From Novosphingobium sp. NDB2Meth1 (lineage in GTDB: Bacteria > Pseudomonadota > Alphaproteobacteria > Sphingomonadales > Sphingomonadaceae), in assembly GCF_900117425.1 (NCBI RefSeq), contig NZ_FPEH01000032.1, positions 558,001 through 622,000 of the forward strand: 64,000 nucleotides of DNA, written 5' to 3'. Below are positions 10,640 through 20,092 of the stretch, one piece after another. The translations under genes and the position numbers were made by a program. Every line of letters starts with the position of its first letter. Position 1 is the stretch's first letter. The notes below the pieces were generated by a model. The model was not told where the DNA came from. It worked only from the letters and a program-made list of their open reading frames with translations, and did not search any database.

Positions 10640-11640
10640 CGCGGCGGCTCCGGTGGCGCGGCAGCGGCTGCTGCCGGTGCGGATGATGTGGGAGCTGGTC
10701 CGATCTGGTCAAGATATCCTTTGGCCGTCGCCGCTTCCGCGCTGTCCGGCGCGAGTGCCAGGACCGATTCCCACGATTTGCGCGCGGCATCCTCGCGGCC
10801 CGAAAGCATGGCGATCACGCCCGCCTCGAGGCCAATAGGCGGACCGAGTGGATCGCCTCGCGCGGCAAGGCTGGCCGCGACTTCGATATCACGCTGCGCC
10901 CGCTCCAGATCCTTGCCCCGCCGCGCCAGCGTGGCAGAGAGCAACCAGCCTTCGGGATCGTTCGGCGCGAGCCGGTGCGCGTCCTGCAGGGCACCGCTCG
11001 CTTCGGGCAGGCGCCCCAGCGCAACCAACGCGCGCGCCCGGCCGATCTGCGCTGCGCCGCGCACCGCGTTGTCGTCCGCGCTGGACGCGCTGGATGGAAG
11101 CGGAGCAAGCGCCTTGTCAAACCAACCCAGCGCGGTTTCAGCGCGCCCGCCAGCCAGCGCGGCATTCCCGGCCATCGTCTGCAACGCCGCTGCGGCAGCT
11201 TGTTTGTCGGCGGGCACCTGCCCCGCGCTTTCGACAAAGGCCGCTTCCGCCCCAGCGGAATCGCCCTGCTGCAAAAGCAGTTGGCCCAGACACTGCGCGG
11301 CAGCGCCATGCGCCGTATCCGGTGTCGCCGCCTTGGCCGCTTCGGCAAGCCATGCGCGGGCAGCGGCGACGCCTGCGGCCAGATCCTTCTCGCCCACTTT
11401 GAGGCACAGCGTATACCGCGTCGGCCGCGGTGCGGTCTCGACCGGCGCAGCTGGAATGCCCGTCTGCGTCGCTTGCGGTGTCTCGCCCGGCTTCGGCGGC
11501 GGTACTTCGGTCACGCGCTTGCGGCGCGGGATCGGCAGCGGCGAGGGTTCGTATTGCCGGGGATTGGGGCCGATCTGGTGCCAGACGTCCAGGGCAAGGG
11601 GCGTTTGCGCGGCAACCAGAGCGGAAAGCAGGAACAGCAT
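10636..11640 (-). CDS. Secreted TPR-repeat protein
   Basis: Protein of 334 residues with a short hydrophobic N-terminus (MLFLLSALVAAQ) that looks like a signal peptide. A proline-rich linker follows, then alanine-rich helical repeats of tetratricopeptide type from about residue 75 to 310. TPR proteins act as protein-binding scaffolds; nothing identifies a partner. The ATG at 11640 was chosen because it starts the signal peptide; the open frame extends upstream into the neighbouring hydrolase. It ends in a four-base overlap with the luciferase-like gene. Confidence 0.75.
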
Positions 11641-11650
11641 CAGGGATCCT

Positions 11651-12382
11651 TCAGGCCCCGCCCAGCGCATCCAGCGCGGCGAGGAGCACGGCGATATCCG
11701 ACGGGCGGGACAGGCGGTGGTCCGCATCCTTGATCAGCTGCACCTGCACATCGGCTGAACGCAGCGCGGCCGCAAGCCGGATGGAGATGTCCCACGGCAC
11801 GTCCGGATCGGCCTGCCCGTGGATCAGCCGCACCGGGCCATCGAAGGCGATACCCTTGGCCAGCACCCGGCATTTCTGGCCGGCAGCCCAGAATTTCGCA
11901 TAAGTCGGGGTCGGCTCCGGCCCGTAGATGTTGTCCTCGTAGACCGTCTCGCCCCGCGCAAACACGGCCTTCTGCTCGTCGGTGAAGCCCCATTCGCTGA
12001 AATCCGGCGCCGGCGCGAGGCCGACCAGCGCCGCCACCCGGTTCCCCAGCACTTCGGCCAGCAGCAGCATCAGCCAGCCGCCCATGCTCGAGCCGCAAAG
12101 CACCACGCGCTCGATTCCGAGCCCGTCCAGCAGCAGGGTCACCTCGTCGCGCCATAGCGGCAGAGTCTTTTCGGCGAACACGCCTTCGCTCTGCCCAAGC
12201 CCGCTATAGTCCAGCAGCAGGCAGGCCCTTTCGCGCCGCTCGGCATGCGCCATCAAGGCTTGCGCCTTGCCGCCGCTCATGTCGGACATGTAGCCGGGAA
12301 GGAACACGAGTGCAGGGCCCTGGCCCGGCAGGTAGCGATAGGCCATCCGTTCGCCGGAAGGCATGGTCATGTACTGGGTCAT
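11651..12382 (-). CDS. Alpha/beta-fold hydrolase
   Basis: Cytoplasmic alpha/beta hydrolase of 243 residues. The nucleophile elbow GSSMGG has its Ser at about residue 99. HGQADPDVPW supplies the likely acid and DADHRLS the catalytic His, so the triad looks complete. The family includes peptidase- and esterase-like members (mammalian ABHD10-like proteins are similar); the substrate is unknown. The start at 12382 is preceded by GAGGTGG at a long spacing, and a second Met four codons on is an alternative. It runs ahead of the TPR and luciferase-like genes with a 10-base gap, probably one operon. Confidence 0.85.
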   Translation of the reverse strand: MTQYMTMPSGERMAYRYLPGQGPALVFLPGYMSDMSGGKAQALMAHAERRERACLLLDYSGLGQSEGVFAEKTLPLWRDEVTLLLDGLGIERVVLCGSSMGGWLMLLLAEVLGNRVAALVGLAPAPDFSEWGFTDEQKAVFARGETVYEDNIYGPEPTPTYAKFWAAGQKCRVLAKGIAFDGPVRLIHGQADPDVPWDISIRLAAALRSADVQVQLIKDADHRLSRPSDIAVLLAALDALGGA

Positions 12383-12504
12383 GCCGCGCTTGTGCCACCT
12401 CGGCGCGCCAAGGCCAACGCATTCGGCGCTGCTCATTCCCAAAACCGGCCTTCCGCATGGCGGTAGTTTCTGCCAAAGCGCCCGGAACACCAGCGAGAGT
12501 TACC

Positions 12505-14499
12505 ATGTCCGAAATGTTCAAGATCACCCTGCCCGATGGTTCCGTGCGTGAAGTCGCGCCCGGCACGACCCCGGCAGACATTGCCGCCGCGATCGGCCCG
12601 GGCCTTGCCAAGGCCGCGATCGGCGCGCGTGTGGATGGTGAGCTTTTCGACATTACCCGCCCCTTCGAAGGCGATGCCGCGCTCGCGCTCGTCACTGCGC
12701 GCGACGAGGCCGATGCGCTCGAGCTCGTGCGCCACGACTATGCCCACGTGCTGGCCGAGGCGGTGCAGGCGCTGTTCCCCGGCACGCAGATCACTTTCGG
12801 CCCCGCGACCGACGACGGCTTCTATTACGACTTCGCGCCGAAGGACCGGCCCTTCACCGAGGAGGACCTTCCGGCAATTGAGGACGCGATGCGCAAGATC
12901 ATCGCTGCGGACAAGCCGCTCCGCCGCGAGGTCTGGAGCCGCGAGCAGCTGATCAGCCGCTGGAAGCAGCAGGGTGAGACGTTCAAGGCCGAGTGGGCCG
13001 CTGAACTCCCCGAGAACGAGGAACTGACGGTCTACTGGTCCGGCGATGACTGGCTCGACATGTGCCGCGGGCCGCATCTTGCCTCCACCGGCAAGCTTGA
13101 TCCGCAGGCCTTCAAGCTCACGCGCGTCTCGGGCGCCTACTGGCGTGGGGACCAGTCGAAGGCGATGCTCAGCCGCGTCTACGGCACCGGCTGGCTGAAC
13201 AAGAAGCAGCTCGATGCGCACCTCACGCGGCTGGAAGAAGCGGCCAAGCGCGATCACCGCAAGCTGGGGCAGGAAATGGACCTGTTCCACCTCCAGCAGG
13301 AAGCCCATGGCTCGGTGTTCTGGCACCCCAAGGGTTACCGCATCTGGCGCGAGCTCGAGGCCTATATGCGCCGCGCCATTGACGGCGCGGGCTACAAGGA
13401 AGTCAAGACCCCGCAGGTGATGGACGCGCGCCAGTGGGAGCAGTCCGGCCACTGGGGCAAGTACCGCGAGAACATGTTCGTCATTCCCGACGAAGTGCCG
13501 AACACCAAGGACGAAGGCCCGATCGTTTCGGACGACGCCGAGTGGATGGCGTTGAAGCCGATGAACTGCCCGGCCCACGTGCTGATCTTCCGGCAGGGCC
13601 TCAAGTCCTACCGCGAACTCCCCTTGCGCCTCTACGAAAACGGCTGCTGCCACCGCAACGAGCCGCACGGCGCGCTCCACGGGCTGATGCGCGTGCGCCA
13701 GTTCACGCAGGACGACGCGCATATCTTCTGCCGCGAGGACCAGATCGTCTCCGAAGTGCGCGCCTTCTGCGAACTGGCGGACCGCATCTACAAGGACTTC
13801 GGCTTCACTTATTCGATCAAGCTGGCGCTGCGCCCCGAGAAGCGCTTCGGCACCGAGGAGATGTGGGACAAGGCCGAGCACGAACTGCGCAATGCGGTGA
13901 TCGAGGCCGGTCTCGCCACGCCGGAATATGGCTGGGAAGAGCTCCCCGGCGAAGGCGCGTTCTATGCGCCCAAGCTCGAATGGCATCTCACCGACGCCAT
14001 TGGCCGCACCTGGCAGGTCGGCACGATCCAGTCGGACCGCGTGCTGCCCGAACGGCTCGATGCGGGCTATATCGGTGAGGATGGCGAGCGCCACCGTCCG
14101 GTCATGCTCCACCGCGCGATATTCGGTTCCTACGAACGCTTCATCGGCATCCTGATCGAGCATTTCGCGGGCCGCCTGCCCGCCTGGCTCGCGCCCGTGC
14201 AGGCCGTCGTCGCCACCATCGTCTCCGATGCGGACGACTATGCGCATGAAGCAACGGCCGCATTGCGCGCCGCCGGCATCCGCTGCGAGACCGACACGCG
14301 CAACGAGAAGATCAACTACAAGGTGCGCGAGCACTCTCTGCAGAAGGTCCCCTATCTGCTGGTGGTCGGCAAGCGCGAGGCGGAGGAAGGCACTGTCGCG
14401 ATCCGCACGCTGGGCGAACAGCACCAGAAGGTGATGCCGCTGGCCGAGGCACTTGCGATGCTCAAGGCCGAAGCGACCCCGCCGGATCTGCGGAGCTGA
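12505..14499 (+). CDS. thrS: Threonyl-tRNA synthetase
   Basis: Charges tRNA-Thr with threonine. It has 664 residues, normal for bacterial ThrRS. The order is TGS domain (MFKITLPDGSVREV), the editing/SAD domain with HDYAHVLAEAV and the WSGDDWLDMCRGPH block, the class II catalytic core with MNCPAH (zinc-binding Cys) and HRNEPHGALHGLMRVRQF, and a C-terminal anticodon-binding domain ending near residue 655. The ATG at 12505 starts exactly at the TGS domain. The gene is divergent from the alpha/beta hydrolase across about 120 bases that must hold both promoters. Confidence 0.98.
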   Translation: MSEMFKITLPDGSVREVAPGTTPADIAAAIGPGLAKAAIGARVDGELFDITRPFEGDAALALVTARDEADALELVRHDYAHVLAEAVQALFPGTQITFGPATDDGFYYDFAPKDRPFTEEDLPAIEDAMRKIIAADKPLRREVWSREQLISRWKQQGETFKAEWAAELPENEELTVYWSGDDWLDMCRGPHLASTGKLDPQAFKLTRVSGAYWRGDQSKAMLSRVYGTGWLNKKQLDAHLTRLEEAAKRDHRKLGQEMDLFHLQQEAHGSVFWHPKGYRIWRELEAYMRRAIDGAGYKEVKTPQVMDARQWEQSGHWGKYRENMFVIPDEVPNTKDEGPIVSDDAEWMALKPMNCPAHVLIFRQGLKSYRELPLRLYENGCCHRNEPHGALHGLMRVRQFTQDDAHIFCREDQIVSEVRAFCELADRIYKDFGFTYSIKLALRPEKRFGTEEMWDKAEHELRNAVIEAGLATPEYGWEELPGEGAFYAPKLEWHLTDAIGRTWQVGTIQSDRVLPERLDAGYIGEDGERHRPVMLHRAIFGSYERFIGILIEHFAGRLPAWLAPVQAVVATIVSDADDYAHEATAALRAAGIRCETDTRNEKINYKVREHSLQKVPYLLVVGKREAEEGTVAIRTLGEQHQKVMPLAEALAMLKAEATPPDLRS

Positions 14500-14588
14500 T
14501 CACGCTCGATCTGCCGCTGCTCTCGCTGGCTCTCTGTGCGCTGGCGGCGTTCGTTGCCGCCTTCGTACGGGGCCTTGCGGGCTTCGGC

Positions 14589-15239
14589 ATGGCAATCCTG
14601 CTGGTGCCGCTGATCGCGCTGGTGATCCGCCCAGGCGAGGCGGTCGTTGTCTCGAACATGCTCGGCCTCCTCATCGGCCTCGTTGGCGCGCGCAAGGTGT
14701 GGAAGGCGGGCGAAAAAAGCGCGGGCGTGATCGGCGGGCTTGCCATGGTGATGACGCCGCCGGGTCTCCTCGCACTGTTCGCCACGCCGCCCGCCGTCGC
14801 GCGTGTGGTCATCGCCGCTGTCGCCATCGGTGCCTTCGTGATGGTGCTGCTCCCTGCCAAACCCGGCCATGCCCCGGGCCAGTTGGAAACCGGGCTGACT
14901 GGCGTCGCCTCGGGCCTGCTCACCGGATTCGCCGGCATGCCCGGCCCGCCGGTCGTGCCTTATTACCTGCGCCGCCCGATCCCGCGCGAAGTCGCCCGCG
15001 CCTCGATGCTCACCGTGTTCCTGCTGACCTCCACCGCCAGCACGGCTGCTGCCCTCGTCCTGCGGCTGGCGTCCTGGCGCGATGCGCTCTTCGCGCTGCT
15101 CCTGTTCGGGCCGGTCCTCCTCGGCAATCACCTCGGCTCGCTCGCCTTCGGGAAGGTTAGCGATACGTTGTGGCGCGGCTTCGTCGGCCTGCTGCTCGCG
15201 GTCTCGGCTCTCATGGCTGTCGTCCGCCTGCTCGGCTGA
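14589..15239 (+). CDS. TauE/SafE-family membrane permease (start uncertain)
   Basis: Membrane protein of the sulfite exporter TauE/SafE family with about seven hydrophobic segments and the family GFAGMPGPPVVPYYL repeat motif near residue 115. The coordinate given is the first ATG. The conserved first repeat, AAFVRGLAGFGMAILLVPLI, begins upstream of it in the same frame, which stays open back to the thrS stop at 14499 without any ATG, GTG or TTG. The real start is therefore probably CTG or ATC at 14496-14517, coupled to thrS. The transported anion is unknown. Confidence 0.78.
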   Translation: MAILLVPLIALVIRPGEAVVVSNMLGLLIGLVGARKVWKAGEKSAGVIGGLAMVMTPPGLLALFATPPAVARVVIAAVAIGAFVMVLLPAKPGHAPGQLETGLTGVASGLLTGFAGMPGPPVVPYYLRRPIPREVARASMLTVFLLTSTASTAAALVLRLASWRDALFALLLFGPVLLGNHLGSLAFGKVSDTLWRGFVGLLLAVSALMAVVRLLG

Positions 15240-15329
15240 TCTGCCTAAGGCGGGCCGTATCATGGGTAACGCCAAAGTAACCCTCGTCGGTCCATAGGTG
15301 CCACGACTGGACAACCGGACGGACTGCCG

Positions 15330-16265
15330 ATGACGATCAATTTCCCCGAGCTTGCACGTCAGGCCGCGGCCGACGGCGCGATCACTCCCGAGGAAGTGCT
15401 GGCCCTGCGCCGCTCCGCGTGGCCCGATGGCCGGATCGACGAGACTGAAGCCGAAGCCATTCTCGCGATCAACGACATGGTCTCCGCCAAGAGTGCCGAA
15501 TGGATCGACTTCCTCGTCGAAGCGGTCGGCGAATATGTCCTCAATGGCACCGAGCCGCGCGGCTATGTCGCCGATGAGACCGCCGACTGGCTGATCGCCA
15601 AGCTCGACAATGACGGGCGCCTCGATTCGGCAGGGGAACTTGAACTGCTCGTCCGCGTGCTCGAAAAGGCACTCGGCACCCCGGATCGCCTCAAGGACTA
15701 CGCCCTCGCCCAGATCGAGCACTCGGTACTGACCGGCGAGGGCCCGACGCGCGACGGCGGCCACCTCAGCGCCGGATCGATCACCGCAGCCGAATGCAAG
15801 CTGCTGCGCCGCGTGATCTTCGCGAGCGGCGGCGACCGGCCTGCCGCCGTGAGCCAGCGCGAGGCCGAAATGCTGTTCCGCCTCAAGGATGCGACCCTCG
15901 GCGCCGATAACGCCGCCGAATGGCAGCGCCTGTTCGTGCAAGGCGTCGGCAACTACCTGCAAGGCTGGCAGGGCGCCAAGGGTCTCACCCGCGAGCGTGC
16001 CGCCGAGCTGGAAGCCTTCATGAACCATCCTTCGGGCGGCCTGAGCGGCTTCTTTCGCCGTATGGGCAGTGTCGCCGCCGGCGATCTGCGCTCTGCAGCC
16101 CGCGACCTGCTCACGAGCCCCTCCGCGCGCAACTTTACCAGAGAAGCCGTCGCTGATGCCGCTGTGACCGGAAGCGAACAGCAGTGGCTCGACACCCGCA
16201 TCGGCAACGACGGCCAGATCGATCCGCTCGAACAGGCCCTGCTGGCGTTTCTCGCCGAAGGGTGA
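15330..16265 (+). CDS. Uncharacterised protein with EF-hand-like loops
   Basis: I do not recognise a named family. The 311-residue protein is acidic, helical and soluble, without signal peptide. It repeats a D-x-D/N-G-x-I/L-D-x-x-E element that resembles the calcium loop of an EF-hand: PDGRIDETE near 32-40, DNDGRLDSAGE at 93-103, GNDGQIDPLEQ near 292-302, and a weaker DGAITPEE at 15-22. Each is followed by a helix, as expected for the second half of an EF-hand. Calcium binding is inference. It stands alone between the TauE-type gene and the PilZ gene. Confidence 0.72.
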   Translation: MTINFPELARQAAADGAITPEEVLALRRSAWPDGRIDETEAEAILAINDMVSAKSAEWIDFLVEAVGEYVLNGTEPRGYVADETADWLIAKLDNDGRLDSAGELELLVRVLEKALGTPDRLKDYALAQIEHSVLTGEGPTRDGGHLSAGSITAAECKLLRRVIFASGGDRPAAVSQREAEMLFRLKDATLGADNAAEWQRLFVQGVGNYLQGWQGAKGLTRERAAELEAFMNHPSGGLSGFFRRMGSVAAGDLRSAARDLLTSPSARNFTREAVADAAVTGSEQQWLDTRIGNDGQIDPLEQALLAFLAEG

Positions 16266-16353
16266 GACCGCTCTTCACGCGAAATTAGCCATTCTGGCTG
16301 CAAGAAGCGTTTACCCGACCAAGGCATAACGGTCCCATCGCAAGGGGACGTCT

Positions 16354-16680
16354 ATGCACATTCCGGCCAGAATGCTGACGCACGAAGACGCAGTCGACAA
16401 TCGCCGCGTCCGTCGCCAGCGCGCGGGTGAAAACCCCGCCGGGCGGGTGCAGCGCATCTTCGATATCTCGCGCTATGGCTGCCAGATCGAAAGCAATGAC
16501 CTTGCCGACGGCGCCAGTGGCCAGTTTGTCGAGATCGATTTCGGCACGGTCGTTACCCGCGCCATCATCCGCTGGTCGGACCGTGCGCGGCTCGGCCTCG
16601 AGTTTGCCCGGCCCCTCGGTTCGCGTGAGGTCGATACATTGCTGGCTGAACCAGCACCGATCAAGTTGCGACGGCTCTAA
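16354..16680 (+). CDS. PilZ domain protein
   Basis: Small cytoplasmic protein of 108 residues with a PilZ fold, the usual cyclic-di-GMP receptor. The arginine-rich RRVRRQR at about 17-23 and DISRYGCQIE near 37-46 match the bipartite RxxxR and D/N-x-S-x-x-G binding signature. AAGGGG lies six bases ahead of the ATG. Its output partner is not evident. The stop codon overlaps the stop of the convergent MpaB-family gene by four bases. Confidence 0.85.
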   Translation: MHIPARMLTHEDAVDNRRVRRQRAGENPAGRVQRIFDISRYGCQIESNDLADGASGQFVEIDFGTVVTRAIIRWSDRARLGLEFARPLGSREVDTLLAEPAPIKLRRL

Positions 16681-18014
16681 GCCGCAGGCTTCACCGCCGC
16701 CGTCGGTTTGTACTTCGCGGCATCCGTCGTGAACTCGGCGTGCCCCAGGCTGCCGAGGTAGCCGCGCACTTTGCCCACCAGCCGCTGGTCGGCGAGGTGG
16801 CGCACCACCGGCGTCTTTGCGGCAACGCCATAAAGTCGCATCTGCCCCATCAGGCCTACCCCGACCGCCGTCGCGCGCAACTTGTCGATCGCGCGGATCT
16901 GCACGCCGAAGCGCGCCGCCGCCTTCTCGCTGCCATTGCAGAAGTTCTGCATGAAATAGACTTTGGCAAACGAACGTTCGAGCCGGGCGCGGACTTGTCC
17001 TTGCGGCGTCGAGGTGTCGATCAGATCGGCCTCAAGCGTCGCGCGCAAGAGGCCGCCGCACGTCGTCTCGTCAAACCCCGCCCGCAGCGTCAGCGCCCGC
17101 GCATTCCACATGTCGACGATCCCCTGCGGCGTCTCGGCCAGCAGGTCTTCCGGCAGACCGAGCAGGAAGCAGCGGTAGCGCGACAGCTCGATCTGCGCGC
17201 GCTCTTCCGGCGTAAAGTCGCTGCGGCCTTCCTTCAGCACCTTGGAAGAAATGAGAAAGTCCGAAATCAGCCCCGCCGGCATCTGGTCCACTTGCGGGAT
17301 CGGAATGCCGTAGACCTGCTGGTCCCATTTGCCGCCCGAAAGCACGTTGAAGCGCACCATCGAGTGCATCAGCCGCACCATCGCCGCCGCCTTGAACCCT
17401 GGCCCGAACCGCGCCAGCGCGCCGGGCAATACCGAAGTGCCGAAGAATGTCGCGGTCTCCTTGATCCGCCGCGCGGCGGTCTTGTTGGAGAGCGTGCCCG
17501 TCAGCGCCATCGGCAGTGCGGCGTACTTGTTCATGAACGTCGCGACGAAGGCGCCCCGAATGGCCCACGGCGCGACATTGGCAAAACTCACCCGGTGCAG
17601 CCTTGCACCTTCCTCAACTTTCGCCATGTCGACCCATGCAGGCGTCGCTTCCATCGCGCGGATGAAGGTGACGAGCTCGGCAGGCGCGCCTTCCACTTTG
17701 TCGACGCCCTTGTCGCAGGCTTCGACCAGCAGATCGACCAGCCGCCGGAAACCATATTCCGGCATGAACGCGGCATAGGGATCAGCCACAGCATCGCCCA
17801 TCAGGGTATAGGCAGCCATGCGCTCCATCAGCTCGGTGTTCTCGAGCAGCTTGGCCGCAACCTTGGGATACGAGCGGAGCTCGCTGCCGGCGATGTCACC
17901 ATCCAATAGCAGGCGCTCGGGCTGAATGCTGAAATCGACCGCGCCATACATCGCCGGATTGTCCGTGCGCTGCGCGGCAATCCGCTGGCGCAGCTCGGCA
18001 ATGGGTGTGGGCAC
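16677..18014 (-). CDS. Oxygenase MpaB-family protein (DUF2236)
   Basis: Protein of 445 residues resembling the DUF2236/MpaB family, which includes latex-clearing haem oxygenases. Landmarks are AARRIKETATFFG near residue 190, VRLMHSMVRF and VYGIPIPQVDQMP, which match the conserved helices carrying haem-contact residues in that family. A GTG at 18014, seven bases after the stop of the A-type carrier gene, is the best start. Being the last gene of the suf operon suggests a link to iron or redox metabolism, but its function is unknown. Confidence 0.75.
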   Translation of the reverse strand: MPTPIAELRQRIAAQRTDNPAMYGAVDFSIQPERLLLDGDIAGSELRSYPKVAAKLLENTELMERMAAYTLMGDAVADPYAAFMPEYGFRRLVDLLVEACDKGVDKVEGAPAELVTFIRAMEATPAWVDMAKVEEGARLHRVSFANVAPWAIRGAFVATFMNKYAALPMALTGTLSNKTAARRIKETATFFGTSVLPGALARFGPGFKAAAMVRLMHSMVRFNVLSGGKWDQQVYGIPIPQVDQMPAGLISDFLISSKVLKEGRSDFTPEERAQIELSRYRCFLLGLPEDLLAETPQGIVDMWNARALTLRAGFDETTCGGLLRATLEADLIDTSTPQGQVRARLERSFAKVYFMQNFCNGSEKAAARFGVQIRAIDKLRATAVGVGLMGQMRLYGVAAKTPVVRHLADQRLVGKVRGYLGSLGHAEFTTDAAKYKPTAAVKPAA

Positions 18015-18021
18015 GCGGGGC

Positions 18022-18393
18022 CTAAACCGTGAAGCTTTCCCCGCAGCCGCAGGAGCCCTTGGCATTGGGGTTCTGGAACACGAAACCGGCGGTGAAATCA
18101 TCCTCCTGCCAGTCCATCGTGCTGCCGATGAGGTAGAGCACCGAGGCCCCGTCGATGAAGAAGGTGCCGCCCGGCGTCTCGATCCGCTCGTCCATCGGAT
18201 TGGCCTGCGCCACATAGTCGACCGAATAGGCCAGACCCGAACAGCCCCGGCGCGGGGTGGAGAGCTTGACCCCGATCATGCCCTCCGGCGCGCTTGCCAT
18301 CAGCTTCGCCACACGCGCCTCGGCGGAGGGCGTGAGGATGACCGCTGCGGGTCGGGGGCGGGCCTTGGGGCGGGTGGTCGTGTCGGTGGTCAT
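18022..18393 (-). CDS. sufA: A-type Fe-S carrier (SufA/IscA/ErpA family)
   Basis: Delivers Fe-S clusters from the scaffold to apoproteins. It is 123 residues long with a disordered Thr/Pro/Arg-rich start of about 17 residues, then the HesB/IscA fold. The three cluster-binding cysteines are present: RRGCSGLAY near residue 51 and the C-terminal GSCGCGE. The location in the suf operon favours the SufA role over ErpA. Only 23 bases separate it from the DUF59 gene. Confidence 0.92.
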   Translation of the reverse strand: MTTDTTTRPKARPRPAAVILTPSAEARVAKLMASAPEGMIGVKLSTPRRGCSGLAYSVDYVAQANPMDERIETPGGTFFIDGASVLYLIGSTMDWQEDDFTAGFVFQNPNAKGSCGCGESFTV

Positions 18394-18416
18394 GATTTCA
18401 CCTAGATAGGTACGGT

Positions 18417-18884
18417 TCAGAGCATACCAAGTTCGAGCTTGGCGTCATCGCTCATCTTGTGCGGGTCCCACGGTGGATCCCACACGAGATTCACTTCGGC
18501 ATCGCGCACGCCGGGCACCGCCTCGACGCGCAGTTCCACCTCCGCGGGCATCGACTCGGCCACCGGGCAATGCGGCGTCGTCAGCGTCATCGTCACCATG
18601 ACCGAACCTTCGTCGCTCACATCGACGCCATAAATCAGGCCAAGGTCGTAGATATTGACCGGGATTTCCGGATCGAAGATCTCGCGCAGCGCGGCGACCA
18701 CACCTTCGTAGATCTCGCCGCCCGGCTCGCCCGGCGCGGCATCGGCCGGCTTTTCGGCCAGAAAGCCCTCCAGATAGTCGCGCTTGCGCTCCAGCTTTTC
18801 GGCGGGCGTCTCCACAGCCTCTTCCACACGCGCGCGGCGCGGCGGTTCGACGCCTTCGACTTCCTCGATCTCGATCCGGCTCAT
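18417..18884 (-). CDS. sufT: SUF-system DUF59/MIP18-family protein (SufT-like)
   Basis: Accessory Fe-S maturation factor, 155 residues. The DUF59 core occupies about residues 55-155, with DPEIPVNIYDLGLIYGVDV and TLTTPHCPVAESM, where the Cys is the conserved one. The N-terminal 50 residues are charged and poorly conserved. Its ATG overlaps the sufS stop by four bases. Homologues at the end of suf operons act in late Fe-S delivery; the symbol is given by position and domain. Confidence 0.87.
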   Translation of the reverse strand: MSRIEIEEVEGVEPPRRARVEEAVETPAEKLERKRDYLEGFLAEKPADAAPGEPGGEIYEGVVAALREIFDPEIPVNIYDLGLIYGVDVSDEGSVMVTMTLTTPHCPVAESMPAEVELRVEAVPGVRDAEVNLVWDPPWDPHKMSDDAKLELGML

Positions 18885-20092
18885 CCGAATATCCTTATCG
18901 TCCGTTCGATCCCGCGCACGAGCGCGGCAATATCGCTTTCATCGCTGTAAATGCCGAAGCTGGCGCGCGCGGTGGCTGGCACCCCGAGATGCTCCATCAG
19001 CGGCTGCGCGCAGTGGTGGCCCGCGCGGATCGCCACGTTCTCCTCATCGAGGATCGTGCCGAGATCATGCGGGTGGACGCCTTCCAGCGCGAAGCTGACG
19101 ATCCCCGCGCTGTCTTCCGGGCCGAACAGGCGCACCGAATTGTTCCGCCCGAGCGCCTCGCGCGCCATGCGCACAAGCTTCGCTTCATGGGCATGGATGG
19201 CATCAAGGCCGTGGCCGGTGAGAAAGTCCGCCGCCGCGCCGAAGGCAATCGCCTCGACAATCGCCGGGGTACCGGCCTCGAAGCGCTGCGGGGCCGGAGC
19301 CCAGGTCGTTTCGGCAAAGGTCACGCGGTCGATCATCGAGCCGCCGCCCTGCCACGGCGGCATCGCATCGAGCAGGTCCTTCTTCGCCCACAGCGCGCCG
19401 ATCCCGGTCGGCCCATAGAGCTTGTGCGCTGAAAAGACGTAGAAATCGCAGCCGAGCGCCGTCACATCCATCGGGAGTCGCGCAGCAGCCTGGCAGCCAT
19501 CGAGCAGGATTTTGGCACCGACACGGTGTGCGAGAGCGACCGCACGCGGTGCATCGAGCACCGAGCCCAGTACGTTCGAGACATGCGCAAAAGCCACCAG
19601 CTTGTGTGCCGGGGTCAGCATCCGCTCCGCCGCATCGAGGTCGATCCGGCCATCCTCGGTCAGCGGACAGACGTCGATCTCAAGGCCGGTGCGCTCGCGG
19701 ATCAGCTGCCACGGCACGATGTTCGAATGGTGCTCCAGCTGCGAAAGCAGCACGCGGTCGCCGGGCCGGAGGTTGGAAACGCCCCATGTCTGCGCGACGA
19801 GGTTGATCGCCTCGGTCGCCCCGCGGGTGAACACCAGCTCATCCTCGCGCCCGCCAATGAGCGCCGCCACGGTCCGCCGTGCGGCTTCATAGGCCAGCGT
19901 CATTTCAGCCGAGCGGGTGTAGACCCCCCGATGCACCGTCGCATAGTCCGCGCCCATCGCGCGGGTCATCGCATCGATCACGCTTTGCGGCTTCTGCGCC
20001 GTCGCAGCCGTATCAAGATAGTGCCAGCGCTTGCCTTCAGCGTTGAGCAGGCCGGGCCACTCGGCGGCGCGCGTGAGGGTTTCGGTGCTCAC
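18881..20092 (-). CDS. sufS: Cysteine desulfurase SufS
   Basis: PLP enzyme that takes sulfur from cysteine for Fe-S cluster assembly, 403 residues. FSAHKLYGPTGIG holds the PLP lysine, LEHHSNIVPW and HVSNVLGSV are PLP-pocket segments, and AGHHCAQPLM contains the catalytic Cys in the short ordered loop of group II (SufS) enzymes. Group II enzymes normally need SufE or SufU for sulfur transfer, and neither is encoded in this window. It overlaps both neighbours by four bases. Confidence 0.96.
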   Translation of the reverse strand: MSTETLTRAAEWPGLLNAEGKRWHYLDTAATAQKPQSVIDAMTRAMGADYATVHRGVYTRSAEMTLAYEAARRTVAALIGGREDELVFTRGATEAINLVAQTWGVSNLRPGDRVLLSQLEHHSNIVPWQLIRERTGLEIDVCPLTEDGRIDLDAAERMLTPAHKLVAFAHVSNVLGSVLDAPRAVALAHRVGAKILLDGCQAAARLPMDVTALGCDFYVFSAHKLYGPTGIGALWAKKDLLDAMPPWQGGGSMIDRVTFAETTWAPAPQRFEAGTPAIVEAIAFGAAADFLTGHGLDAIHAHEAKLVRMAREALGRNNSVRLFGPEDSAGIVSFALEGVHPHDLGTILDEENVAIRAGHHCAQPLMEHLGVPATARASFGIYSDESDIAALVRGIERTIRIFG

